Positions 28,001-38,800 of a stretch of DNA of 64,000 bases are shown piece after piece. The position numbers and the translations under genes were made by a program. The stretch is taken from contig NC_085056.1 in the NCBI RefSeq assembly GCF_963662255.1, positions 7,134,216 to 7,198,215 on the forward strand, read 5' to 3'. Under the pieces are notes generated by a model, which saw nothing but the letters and a program-made list of their open reading frames with translations, was not told the DNA's origin and did not search any database. The first letter of the stretch is position 1. Each line of letters begins with the position of its first letter. The DNA comes from Cinclus cinclus (taxonomy: Eukaryota > Chordata > Aves > Passeriformes > Cinclidae).

Positions 28001-28353
28001 ACACCAACTTCCCACCCTGAGGCTGCTTTAGCTTAACACAACCTGAAACAAGACCAGGCAGGAGCCGCAGCTCCTTACAGCAGCTGTGGAGAACTGCTGT
28101 CCCAGCCATGCCAAGTCATGGTAGAACCCACTTTTCCTCTGCCTGCAGAGCTTCGGGTGTAATGACCACACGGATGTAGCAGGATCCATCAGAGACCTGC
28201 ACCACAGCATCTTGGAGGACCCCAGGCTGGCCAGGAGCAGTTGAGTCACTCAAGACCTGTCAAGAGATTGGAGAGGGAGAAAAAAGAACACTTATTCATA
28301 GGCCTGGAACAAGTTTCACAGGAAGGCAATCATGACACCAAGCTTTTCCTCCA

Positions 28354-28404
<51 letters not shown>

Positions 28405-29392
28405 GAGGTCGAAGAGTCACACATCCACAGCCACCAAACTGGGAACCACTGCACACTTCCCAGAATTTAGATTTTGAAGACTGCTGGACCACTTTGGGAC
28501 AGTCCCTCTGGGTACCTACCCGCACCACCTGCCCAGCCAGGAAATTCTCACGCTCATCCAGTTGCTCATAATTCACCAGGAGATTAGCAATCCATGGCTC
28601 CAGGACATAGAGTTTGGGAGAAGCTACGTTCTTGTCCACACACACAAGACTACATGAGAAGAGACAAGACACCAAGCCATTAGCAGTGCTCCATCACCCT
28701 GGGAAGGGTTTTGCACCCTAAGCACAGCCACAAACCCAGGAGATTGCTCAAATCCACCCAAATGCACCCACTTCTCTGCAAGGACCCATCCTAAGGGCAT
28801 TGTTCTGAGGAAGCCACGCTGCTGGGGGCACACAGGTCCTGCTGCATCCTGCTCGGACAGTGGAGGGGGACACTCGAAGCTCTGGAGTGTGTTCGGCCTT
28901 CTGCAAATCTCCCACACAGGACAGCACATTTATTTCTACCTCTTTCCGTGTTGTTTATTATCACCCAGTAACTATTTTCCTGCGACCAAGTCTTAACTAT
29001 AACTGCCTGAACTGTGAAAGGGAGAACTGGAGACAAGCAAGGGCTGGGGACATGCGGGGCTGGGACACACGCGGTTGGGGACAGGGAGGGGTTGGGCACA
29101 GGCAGGGGCTGGGCACAGGCAGGGGCAGAGGACAAACAGGAGCTGGGGACAGGCAGGAGCTGGGACACACGCGGCTGGGGACAGGCAGGGTTGGGAACAT
29201 GCAGGGTTGGGGATAGGTAAGGGCCGGGAAAGACGCGGCTGGGGACAGGTAAGGGACGGGGACAGGCAGCGGCTGGGCCGGGCGGGGGCTGAGGGCAGGC
29301 AGGGCTAGTCCCCCTCCCGGCCCCCCTCACCGCTCCCCCGCCGCCAGCCCCGGGCTCGCCCCGCCCGGTGCAGCGGCCGCCGCCACCGCCAT
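22084..29392 (-). CDS. ACD: ACD, shelterin protein TPP1
   Basis: TPP1 bridges POT1 to TIN2 in shelterin and recruits telomerase to chromosome ends. Exons in transcript order: 29331-29392, 28520-28649, 28132-28256, 27482-27572, 26902-26981, 26658-26702, 26114-26148, 25572-25735, 25262-25367, 25060-25140, 23892-23990, 22902-23653, 22306-22379, 22084-22141. The total of 1,902 nt is one open frame of 633 codons plus stop. Exons 2-6 give the OB fold (near residues 28-175; EPWIANLL, then QDCGVHV-like VLQKYTVCFQDEAR). Exons 8-9 match the POT1-binding part. The last two exons, reading QYQYEAPSPELCQQVQSIR and then ISKAMLKWACWILTEEDF, match the TIN2-binding C terminus. The start is the ATG at 29,392, in the CpG island and spliced in phase; it resembles the short human N terminus. 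Exon 12 is long and Ser-rich and ends in a Glu-rich run; it could instead use a donor 18 nt upstream in transcript order (boundary 22,920). The protein is longer than the human one (about 460-540 residues). Confidence 0.93.
22612..22740 (+). mobile_element. CR1 LINE 3' fragment
   Basis: Diverged CR1-like run (GGAGGGATTTAAAGGCCTGT, then TTCAGTGGCAGGCTTGGCAG). It lies in the ACD intron between exons 12 and 13. Confidence 0.75.
22975..23048 (-). other. ACD: Glu-rich low-complexity segment in TPP1 linker
   Basis: GAG/GAA codons encode a run of more than 15 Glu residues broken by K-V and K (about residues 541-565). It lies between the Ser-rich linker and the TIN2-binding C terminus. It follows directly on a Lys/Arg-rich stretch, making a charged block that I do not recall in human TPP1. 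Confidence 0.9.
24590..25036 (+). mobile_element. CR1 LINE 3' fragment, about 450 bp
   Basis: Long CR1 match in sense orientation: GGAGCACCTCTGCTATGGAG, AGGCTGAGAGAGTTGG, then GTCTCTTCCAACACAAATCA at the 3' end. It fills much of the ACD intron between exons 10 and 11. Confidence 0.92.
28355..28401. repeat. Poly(A) tract of 47 bases
   Basis: Uninterrupted A-run on the plus strand (poly-T in the ACD transcript) in the ACD intron between exons 2 and 3. It lies about 100 bases from the exon 3 acceptor, so it is not the polypyrimidine tract. No retrocopy body is visible upstream. Confidence 0.97.
29036..29308. repeat. 16-bp G-rich minisatellite in ACD intron 1
   Basis: Tandem array of units close to GCTGGGGACAGGCAGG, with variants GACACACGCG and GGGTTGGGGACAGG, about 15-17 units by eye. 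It is G-rich on the plus strand, so the ACD pre-mRNA is C-rich here. The array is close to the ACD exon 1 donor and promoter. Confidence 0.9.
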
Positions 29393-29500
29393 GGCCGCGG
29401 GGCCCGGAACAGGAAGCAGGATCCGCCACCGTCACTTCCGGGGCGGGGCGGGGCGGACAGAGGGCCCGGCCGGACCCGGAAGCGCCGGCGCGCGGGTCAG
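29393..29500 (-). promoter_or_regulatory. ACD: CpG/GC-box/ETS promoter of ACD
   Basis: Directly upstream of the ACD start codon are overlapping GC boxes (GGGGCGGGGCGGGGCGG, 29,440-29,456), an ETS-type CACTTCCGG at 29,433-29,441 and a second ETS core CCGGAAGC at 29,476-29,483. There is no TATA box. The arrangement is typical of a housekeeping promoter; binding is inferred from motifs only. Confidence 0.7.
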
Positions 29501-29619
29501 GCCCAGCTCCCGACCCTCCCCATCCCCACCCCGGGCCTCCATCCCACCCCAATACCAATCCTTATGCCCCGCCCTATCCCTCTGCCCAGCCCCGACGCTT
29601 TCACTGGGCATACACATCC

Positions 29620-29965
29620 CCTTATAGAAGAGAAGGAGCTGGGGCAATCTTGGACCTGTTTCCAGTATACGAAGAGGTTACAGGCGAGCTAGAGATGGAC
29701 TTTGGACAACGCCATGGAGTGATAGAATAAGGGGGAATGGCTTCAAACTGAACGAAAAGGCATGTTATATTAGATATGAGGAGGAAATTCTTCCCTGATA
29801 GTGGGGTGGGTCACTGGCACAGGTTGACCAGAGCAGCTGAGGCTGCCCCATCCCTGGACATGTTCGAGGCCAGGTTAGATGGGGCTCTGAGCCTAAGGAA
29901 AGGTGACGCTGTTCATGGCAGGGTGTTGGAACAACAGGTCCAACCCCAGTCATGCCAGGATTCCC
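29620..29965 (+). mobile_element. CR1 LINE 3' fragment
   Basis: Sense CR1 sequence: GGACTTTGGACAACGCC, AATGGCTTCAAACTGAACG, then GAGGAGGAAATTCTTCCCTG. It lies just upstream of the ACD promoter. Confidence 0.85.
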
Positions 29966-30640
29966 CCTCTTTTGGCCATCTCTTTAGTACAGTTTGCCAT
30001 TCAGTGGTTCACACATGATGCCAAACCATCCCTGGAACTCTGCCTTGTTTTTATGTTCTTTCCTTTAGTTTTAGCTCCAGCTCCAGGTAATTCCAGGGTT
30101 TCCCCGGATGGGTGCCCATGGGAAGAAGCATCCTGCTGCAACAGCCTTGCCCATCCTTTGTCTCATCTTAAAATATTAAAGCTACTTGGTCAAATCTGTC
30201 GAGCAACCTGGGAAATGTTCTGGCTGAGGGGATGGCAAATTCCTTTCTTTACCCAGTTCAGCTGTGACTTGGGGCAGTCAGTGGTTTTTCATCCCCGTGC
30301 CAGAGGCTGTGGTTCCATCAGTGGACTGATGCTGAGGGCAATGAAATGGCACAACAAGATGGATATAATTGTCACTGTATTTGGTTTGCATGGCCAGGTT
30401 TTTTTCTGGTGGGGAGGGGGTAGGAGGGGCCTTCAGGGTTGGCTTCTGTGGGAAGCTACCAGGCATCTCCTCCATGTCCAGCAGAGCTAGTACAGACAGC
30501 TACAGGACAGACATGCTGCTCGCCAAGGCCAAACCCTTCAGTCACAGTGGTAACACTTCTGTGATAACATATTTAAGAAGAAAACAAAAAAGCCACTGTG
30601 CAGATGTAATTGCAGCCAGAGAAGAGTGGAGTGAGAATAT
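29966..30640. other. Intergenic sequence without recognised feature
   Basis: Between a CR1 and an LTR. Open frames are short, overlap on both strands and show no family motif. Nothing further is recognised. Confidence 0.5.
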
Positions 30641-30644
30641 GTGA

Positions 30645-31345
30645 GGGGAATAGCTCCACAAACACCAAGGTCAGTGCAGAAGGAGGGGGAGGAGGTGCTC
30701 TTGCAGCCCATAGTGCAGCCCATGGTGAGGCAGCTGTGCCTCTGAAGCCCATGGAGGACATGGGAATGCAGAGATCCCCTGCAGCCCCTGGAGGAGTCCA
30801 TGCTGCAGCAGGTGGATACCTGAGAAGATGCTGTGAACTCATGGGGAACCTGTGCTGGAGCAGGCATCTGCAGACCCATGGAGAGAGGAGTCCATGCTGA
30901 AGCAGTTTTCCCCATAGGACTTGTCACCCTGTGGAGGACCCATGCTGTGCCTGAAGGACTGCACTCCATGGAAGAGTGATCCATGTTGCAGCAGTTTGTG
31001 GAGAATTGTTGCCCATGAGAGGGACTCACGTTGGAGAGCTGTCTCCCATGGGAGGGACTCCATGCTGGAGCAGGGGAAGGACTCCAACTCTTCTCCCTGA
31101 GCAGCAGCAGGGAACACACGTGGTGAACTGACCGTAACCCCCATTCCCTGCCTTTCTTCACTGCTGAGCAGGAGGAGGTAGAGGTGAGAAGAAGGGAGTG
31201 GTGGAGGGAACATATTTTTAAGATATATCTTACTTCTCATTATCCTGCTCTGATTTTGTTACTAATAAATTCAGTTAATATCCCCTGTTTGAGTCTGATT
31301 TGCCTGTGATGGTATTTGGTGAGTGATCTCTCCTGGATGCCCAGA
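30645..31345 (+). mobile_element. Solo LTR fragment of an avian endogenous retrovirus (ERVL-like)
   Basis: Imperfect internal repeats of the form CCATGGAGAGGA...CCATGCTGGAGCAG, then ACTGACCGTAACCCCCATTC, a poly(A) signal AATAAA at 31,264-31,269 and GGTATTTGGTGAGTGATCTC near the end. This arrangement is typical of songbird ERVL-type LTRs (from memory). Both ends look truncated. No gag/pol/env coding sequence is present. Confidence 0.7.
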
Positions 31346-31430
31346 CCCTCCATGCAGGGTGGGGACACATGGAAACATGCAGGTCATGGTTCTGCAATGA
31401 CTTTAGATGCAACAGGAGCTCCTGGGGGAT

Positions 31431-32090
31431 TGTCCTGGTTTAGAGCCAGTTTGAGAGGAAACCTCTGAATGGAGTCCTTCTAGGAAACAGATTTAAGCAG
31501 TCCCTCCCCCAACTGGTTCAGGGAAAATACTTCCTTGGAGAGCAGTGAAAAAAAAAATCCTTTTTATTTTACAGGCAAAGCACTTCTAAGCACAAAAATG
31601 AACAATACTAAACAGCAAAACCTCTCACTGCTCTGAAGAGATGACAAATTCAGCAGAGTCGCTTCTGTGGGTTGCAGCCCAGCTCACTCAGGCTGTTCTC
31701 AGTCCCTTCAGTGCTGGGAAATGCCACGGCCCACGCCAGGCCTGGTGGACCACAGGTGTCAGCTTCTGGTGTTCCTCTGGTTTTTCAGTCCAGAGCAGGT
31801 TCTAACAATTCTAAGAAAAAAGGGGGAAAAAAAACAAACAAAAAAAACCATAGTCCAGGGAACTTCTTTGCCTCAGCTAGCCAGAAAACTAACCAAAAGT
31901 AAAGGAGAGCTCTCTCCTGCTGTCCACTGCCGACAACACAGTCTGTGTGAAGGATATGGGGAACAAGTGCAGTCTCTGATAACAAACTCTGCAACTCTTC
32001 TCTCCCCCTTCACTCCTGGAACCAGACTTAAAGCTGCAGAACTCAATATTCAACACCAACAGAACAAACTATTTGGGGATACAAGCATCA
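31431..32090 (-). mobile_element. Second solo LTR, minus orientation
   Basis: The plus strand begins TGTCCTGGTTTAGAGCC and ends near ACAAGCATCA, so the element has TG...CA ends. An AATAAA on the minus strand, at the TTTTATTTTAC near 31,563-31,570, places the LTR on the minus strand with its 3' end at 31,431. No internal retroviral coding region and no clear target-site duplication were seen. Confidence 0.65.
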
Positions 32091-32339
32091 CCCTAAGGCA
32101 GGGATGATTCTATCTATGATCTGGTGATCCTCAGGCCTGTCCCAAAGCTCCTGAATCCACCAGTCAGAACTTCCCTGAGAGTTTAGTCCATCAATTGGTT
32201 CAGTCTCTACTGCAGGAAAGAGCTGGGGAGTCCTTGGACAACCCTAGGGCTGGATGTTCACCTGCCTTGCATGTGGCTGGGCGCAGCCCTGGCTCCCAGC
32301 CACACCAAAGTCACATTCAGGGGCAAAACTGAATTTTAT

Positions 32340-32560
32340 CATAGGATCACAGAACCATAGTTTGGGCTGGAAGGGACATTAAAGACCATCTAGTTCCAAC
32401 CCCCCTGCACAAGAAGGGACACTTTACACTAGACCAGGTTGCTCACAAACCCATGCAGCCTGTCCATGAACACTTCCAGGGATAAAGCAGGAATTATCCT
32501 TCTGTCACTCTTAAATATTAGAGCAGACTCTGAAGGAAGGGGTCACTCTGGTCGGTCCTG
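32340..32560 (-). mobile_element. CR1 LINE 3' fragment
   Basis: Reverse-complement CR1 end: ATAGTTTGGGCTGGAAGGG, then AAAGACCATCTAGTTCCAAC and TAGACCAGGTTGCTCACAAA. Confidence 0.92.
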
Positions 32561-33180
32561 GAGGGTTTTTGCCAGTGGTCATGGAGGGTTTCTATGTTTC
32601 TCAACCTGTTCTTGTGGCCAAGGAACACTTGTCTGTCCTGGCTGCTCTATCCCCAAGTCCTCAAGGGTCATTTGCCTGTCCTGACAGCTCCATCCCCAGC
32701 CCTGGCTTTGGCATTGCACAAACTAAGGCCAGCAAAGTGCACTGTGCAGAGTCAGTGAGTCCAGCCTCGCCTGCCTGACCTTGGGCGAGGGGAGGGACAG
32801 GCCTGGGATCCCAAGAGGGAGGGAGGTGGTGGGAGAGAGTGTCGCGGGGCAAGGACAGGGATAGTGCTGGCCCTGAAAACCAAAAGGCTCAGGTTTGGTA
32901 GAGCAGGGAAGGAACATAATGCAACACTCCAGACACCTAGCCCAGGGCATTCTCTGCCTGGGCAGGACACTTGGCTCCCTTTGTGTCATTCCACAGCCAG
33001 CAGGAAAAGTGGATCATGGGTATGGACCAGAGCCAAGAGATTGAGGTGCAGGCAGAGAATTTCTGAGAGCCACGAGCTGATGAGCTGATGCAAGTCCTCA
33101 TGGGAACATGCGAGATAACCAAGTAGCAAAAGGCACTGGCAGAGTCCAGGCGAGAGCAGTGCAGCCACAGCCAGAGCAGC

Positions 33181-35143
33181 ATGGCAGGGCTCCATGTCCG
33201 CTCCCTTCTGGTGACTGGGGCCAACCGAGGCATCGGCCTGGGGCTTGTCCAGCATTTCCTAAGGATGCCAAAACCACCACAGTGGATCTTTGCAGGCTGT
33301 CGGGACCCTAAGGGACAGAGAGCACAGGTGAGACTGGGAAGGGGGAGACTGGATCCGGAATGGTGTTTGCAAGGGGCTGGAGTGGCAGTCAGGCACCTGC
33401 AGCACAGGTCAGCTGGCTTGGGACACCACAGAACCAATTAGGCATGGGATATGTGGAGGGGAGAATGGCACATGGAATGTATAGAAGGCACAGAACCCCA
33501 TGTGATGTGGCAGCTGGAGCAGGTGCTGGACACAAAGTGGTGCAGAGACAGAGATGGAGTGGCATGGGCTTTGCCTGGGAAAGGCTTAGCCTCTGCACAG
33601 ACCCTCCAGCCTCTCCCTGCCTACACAGTGCCCTCTCTTTCAGGAGTTACAGAATTTGGCCTCCAAGCACCCCAACATCATCATCATCCCGCTCGGTATG
33701 TGCCCTGAGGTGGGGATCCTTTGCCCCAGCTGCTCTGGCGAGTGCCCAAGCTGGGCACACCCTGGGAGCCCCATGCTGGGAGGGAGCTGTGCCAACGGGC
33801 TGGTGCCTGCAGGGCCATTGGGCACTGCAACCTCTGGGGGAACAGAGGGGACTCCACCATGGGGACACAGGCTCTGACCTCCCCTGTGTTGGCTCTGCAG
33901 AAGTTGCCAACCCCACCAGCATCAAGGCGGCTGCAGCCAAGGTTGGGGAGCACCTGGGGGGCTCTGGGCTGAACCTCCTCATCAACAACGCTGGAATTCT
34001 GAAGTTGAACACACTTGATACTGAGACACCAGAGGACATGAGTGAGACTTACACCACCAACACAATTGGGCCCCTTCTGATGGGCCAGGTGAGACCCAAG
34101 TTGGGCTGTCCTGGGGAAGCATGAAGGGATGGTGGGAGGGGGTCCTGCCTCCACTCTAGTTACTAATGGGCTCTCAGTTGATGAGAAGCTTGTAGAAGCA
34201 CGGGCTGGAGCTCAGCAACTGGAGTCTGACAGGATGGGGCACTGGGAAGAGGAGTGAAGATGCCCCAGTGCTGGTGCCAGTGTTGGTCACTGTGAAAGGA
34301 GCTTCTCCCCTGCCCTGTGCTGTGTCTGTGTGTGCTCCTGTCCCTCTGTCTCCTCGTAGGCATTCCTGCCCTTGCTGAAGAAGGCTGCACAGGGGAGCCC
34401 AGGCTCAGGGCTGAGCTGCAGTAAGGCTGCCATGGTCAACATATCCAGCATTGGTGGCTCCATCACTTCTTTCTTTGCCTGGGACATAGTTCAAGTCACC
34501 TCATATCGCTGCAGCAAGGTACTGTCACACCTTTGCTTCCTCTGCCCTGCCCAGCCATGGGTCCCCTTGCAGTCCCCCATTCCCCTCCCACCACCATCCC
34601 CTCCCTGTCTCCCCACAGGCTGCTCTGAACATGCTGAGCAAGTGCCAGTCCTTGGCATACAAGGAGCACGGCATCCTCTGCGTCGCTCTCCACCCTGGCT
34701 GGGTGCAAACTGACATGGGCAGCGCTGCTGCTGGATACACGGTAGGAATTCCCCTGGGACAGGTCCATCAGAGCTCCTGTGGCTCCAGAGCTCAGCTCCA
34801 TGGGTGCTGTCCTGAGCCCCTTCCCTGCCTACCCAATCGCTGCTGGGGTAGTTCCCCCTGTCCTGGTCCTGGGTGCTGGGTATCTCCATCCCCTCAAGTT
34901 TCAGTCCCTCCCCCTGTGGTTTCCAGCTTTCCCCTTTGCCCTGGAGCAGCTCTTTCCCCTAGCTACAGCTGCTCCAGTGCCTTCAACCAGGCTTTGGGCA
35001 TGGGCTGCATCTCCCCCTCTGCCCCACAGCCCCCTGTGACAGTGGATGACAGCGTTCAAGGGATGCTGAAGGTCCTCTCCTCCCTCTCCGAGAAGGAGAC
35101 CGGCACCTTCCTGGACTGGGAAGGGAAGGTCATACCCTGGTGA
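33181..35143 (+). CDS. C-factor/sniffer-like short-chain dehydrogenase, copy 1
   Basis: Probable cytosolic NAD(P)H-dependent carbonyl reductase of the classical SDR fold; substrate unknown. Six exons (33181-33327, 33644-33695, 33901-34088, 34360-34518, 34619-34741, 35030-35143) give a 260-residue frame, the usual family length. Seen: cofactor motif VTGANRGIG (residues 11-19), LLINNAGI, catalytic Ser in NISS followed 19 residues later by the Y-R-C-S-K active-site Tyr/Lys, and HPGWVQTDMG, typical of C-factor-like SDRs. The start ATG opens directly into the Rossmann strand. It is tail-to-tail with a paralogue whose exons 2, 3, 4 and 6 have identical lengths and phases. No gene symbol is given because the avian orthologue name is uncertain. 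Confidence 0.93.
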
Positions 35144-35207
35144 GACACCACTTCAGGATCCTGGCAGTGGGACCCTGTGCCACTGCTCCCACATTTCCCA
35201 CATCCTC

Positions 35208-35213
35208 AATAAA
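35208..35213 (+). terminator. Poly(A) signal AATAAA of SDR copy 1
   Basis: Canonical AATAAA about 65 bases after the stop codon of the plus-strand SDR gene. Confidence 0.85.
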
Positions 35214-35861
35214 CTCCTGCCAAGAGCCTCCAGCTCTGTTGAGGATTGCCAGCTCATGACATGGCCCCTTCCCAGATATCCCACCTCTCATCCCAGGATG
35301 CAGTGGTGCTCACAGCTGCCCACGACCCACGGCTGTCACTGGCATCCTCATGAGTGTCCCATGGCACCGTGACTGCCCTCTGGAGACTCCCCTCCAGGAG
35401 GCACTGCAGAAGCTGGAGCAGGGCCCCACTCCTGAGAGGAGAGGGATCTTTGAGTCCCTACGGGACTGGCTTTCCCTTGCCCAGGCTGAGCTGCCTGAGG
35501 GGCTGGGGTCACAGGGACCTGCTGCCCTCTTCCCTCAGCTGGGGGATGCCTGGTCACAGCTGGTACAGAGGGACACAGAGTGCTTGGGCAGAGCACAGGG
35601 CTCCTGCCCCAGGTCCGGGTTGAGACTGGGTGTGGAGACAGAGCAGAGAGGCATCAGCTGCCAGAGTTTACAGAGATGTGGGGTACAGAGGGACCACAGG
35701 GGACACATGGCATGGGGAAGGAGAGAGAAGTTGTCTCCCAAGCTGATTGCCTCCCCCTGGCAGTGTGGAGAGGGCTGAGGGTGAGCAGGGGTGACCATGC
35801 AGACTGGTGAGCCAGTGTAGCAGAGGCTGCAGCATGGCAAGAGGTGCCATCCATTTGTCCA
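35214..35861. other. Convergent intergenic region between the two SDR genes
   Basis: Must hold the 3' UTR of the minus-strand copy; no canonical minus-strand AATAAA is seen. A 142-codon open frame on the plus strand (35,350-35,778) has a protein-like stretch (EALQKLEQGPTPERRG, then PQLGDAWSQLVQRD). It has no recognised family and no supporting splice context, so it is not called as a gene. Confidence 0.45.
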
Positions 35862-38800
35862 TCACCAGGGCAGGCTGTTCCCTTCCCAGTCAAGGAAGGT
35901 TCCAGAGTCGTCCTGTGAGAGGCTGGCCAGCACGGTCAGGATGCCCCTCACGCTGTGCTCCACTGTCAGCAGTGCCTGCAGAAAAGGACAATGGGCTGTA
36001 ACAGAGAGTAGCTCTTGGGGAGGGAGCATGCCCAGAAGCAGCATCCATCGTGCTCATGGGGATACTTTTCCTTACTGCAACACCTCTGTTCTCCAGGCTG
36101 GGGTGGGGATACAGGGCTGGCTATCCCATGTACTCAGTATGTTGCAGCTTGCTGCCTGCTCCCTGCCTGCTCTGCTCCAGAAGATGGTCCTGGCAGCCCA
36201 CAGCATCACACAAGATCCCCCAAGTGCCCCTGCTCTCCCCAAGACATGGGGATTCTGTGGGGCTCATGCTGACCCTCCCTTGCACAGCCCAGTACCTGCT
36301 CTGTGCCCATGTCTGTCTTCACCCAGCCAGGATGGATGGCCACGCACAAGATCCCCTTGTCCTGGAGTTCTGCAGCCAAGCACCTCGTCACCATGTTCTG
36401 GGCAGCCTGGAAGAGGCACAGCCCTGCCAGCAAAACCAGGGGAGTGGATGGGCAGGAGAGGAGACATTTCCCATCCACAAAATGTCTGTGGAGGTGGGAA
36501 ATGGGACTATGGTCCTTGGACAAAGCATCAGCATGACCTGCTGGAAAGGCTCAGTCCTGGCTGCTGCTGTCCTGGTCTCTGTGCTTCTGTCTGGGAGAGC
36601 CAGGCATGGGTGGGTGGCTGGGGCAGGGGGTGATCCATGGGCTCCCTCCCCTCCACAGGCACCATGCCTGGGACAGCATCTCCAGCACCTCCCCTGGCAC
36701 CTCACCTTGCTGGCCCGGTACGGGTACATGGGGGCCTCTGGCACCCTGAGGCACAGCCCAATGGAGCCCAGTTTGGTGGAGATGTTGATGACAGCAGCCC
36801 TGCTGCAGCTCAGACTCTCCTTCCTCGTGCCCTTCGCTGCCTGCTCCAGGAGCGGCAGAAATTCCTAATGCAAATACACCAGTTCTCCATTAACACACAA
36901 CAGAACCCCAATTTGAGGACTATCCTGGAGGGCTCTGTCACAGACTGTGGACAAGCAGCTGGACAGACACTCCTGGCAGAAGTGCAGGGGATGGGAGATG
37001 CCCTAGGGAGGGGCCAGGCTCCAGCCTTTCCCCTCCCTAGGAAATGAGTGAGCTACCACAGTGAGCCTGGTGCAGGCAAGTGCTGCAGGTGGGGAAGAGC
37101 TAAGCATGGGGGATGCTGGGCTGGGCTAAGATGCTGAGCTCCTCTGGGTAGGCAGAGAGATCTATGGAGGTAACTTTATTCCCATCAAGGAACATCTTCC
37201 CAAGAAAGAGAAACCTGGAAGGTCCAGACATACTTTGACAACCTGGAGTGGCCCAACCACGTTGGTGGCAAATACGTTGAGCATCTCCTGCGAGTCCAGG
37301 GAGTGCAGGGTGGCGTGGGAGCTGATGCCTGCATTGTTGATGAGCAGGTTCAAGCCCTGGTCCTTCAGATGATACCCCACAGCCTGCATGGCCCCTTGGA
37401 TGCTGGGCAAATTTACTGTGTCTGCCAGGGAAAAAGCAAAGTGAAGGATAGCTCTGATGAGTCACACAGCACCCACTGAAAATTGTGCTGTGGCTGGAAC
37501 CAGCGGTTCTTATCCAGAAAGGATGCAGCAGTTTTAGCAGATTAAGCACATTGGAATGAGCAACAGTTTGTCCTCACCTCTTGGTTTTGCAGCCTCAGCT
37601 GAATTAAACCTTAATTCAATTCATTTTGGGTCATGTTGGGGCTACTGGTAGGAAAAAACTTGTCTGTATTTGCTTTCTGTATTCAAGGAATTTATGATCT
37701 TACAAGGCATGCTTGGTCCTTGCACATTGAGACTCTGAGGTTTATTTCCACAGGGAGTAATTTTTTGCTTCATGCCATCCCTCACAAGGTTTTGGAGCTG
37801 ACAGATGAGCTGAGGTGACTACAAATAATAAAAGATTTGGAATGTAGCCTGCAGTATTTGGTTGTAGATTCTGAGTCTGAACCTTCCTATCCCTACTGAC
37901 CAAGTTGTGGGAACAACCCCTCTCAAGAAACAAGGCACAACTGAAATTGGGCTAACAGGGATAAGCATCCCCAGTGCCTTCCTCTTTGCTTAAATATTGG
38001 TATAGCTTTTGAAATTCTGCCATGTTTTAATTGCAGGATTTTTCTGACGTAGCCAATAAAAGTAATGATTTTTCAAGTTTGTGTCCAGCTGTCAGGGTTG
38101 CTTGTTGGGATTTACATCCTGACCTGGATACTCACCAGCTGAAGTGACTGTAGTTTGTTTGTTTAAAAGGGTCATCTAAATATCTTTAGAATGCAAAACA
38201 GGCTGCTTAGGCCAACATTAAACTTTACATATTGCCTTTTAATACCTCAGGTATACCACAGAGCCCTTGAAACCATGAATATTCACGTGTATGGGCAGGT
38301 TGAAGTGTGCCCTTGTTACCAGGCTCATTTCTGTGCCTGTTTTTTGCAGATGCCAATGTGATGAGCCTGCTGGGAGTGGGGGACTGCAGGGCTGGATTCC
38401 TTGTTTTTGTTTTTTTTGTTTGTTTTTTTATTTTTCCCAACACTTTGGCCCCTGAGCTGTGTTTCAATTTTCATGCTTAGGAAAGAGTGACTTAACAAAG
38501 GTTTCCAAGGTTGAAGATTTTTCTTGGAATATTTTGTACACTGATAGACAACAAAAAAAAAAAATCCTTTTCCCTGACGTTTTTAACTAGCCTGATGTCT
38601 TTATGATGGTAAGCAAGTATGTGAGTGGCATGGGACCTGTTGCTACCCTGCATTGTGCAGTGCTGACCTTTGTAGAGGTGTCCTGAACACATTTGAGGGG
38701 AATACCATGGGATAATTAGCTGTGGGGCTGCTGTGAGGGAAGGATCTTTGGAATTTGAGAGGATATTGCATGTCTGGTTGTAGGATAAATCACAGAGTGT

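Noticed and set aside
28355..28401. Possible processed-retrocopy tail
   Set aside because: Sequence upstream of the A-run shows no intronless copy of a recognised gene.
28241..28477. Open frame with poly-Lys
   Set aside because: Reads through the 47-base poly(A) tract in an ACD intron.
29368..29730. Plus-strand open frames starting in the ACD CpG island
   Set aside because: Antisense to ACD exon 1 and promoter; high GC explains the lack of stops and no family motif is present.
30538..31161. 207-codon minus-strand open frame
   Set aside because: Lies inside the LTR with its internal repeats; repetitive translation without retroviral protein motifs.
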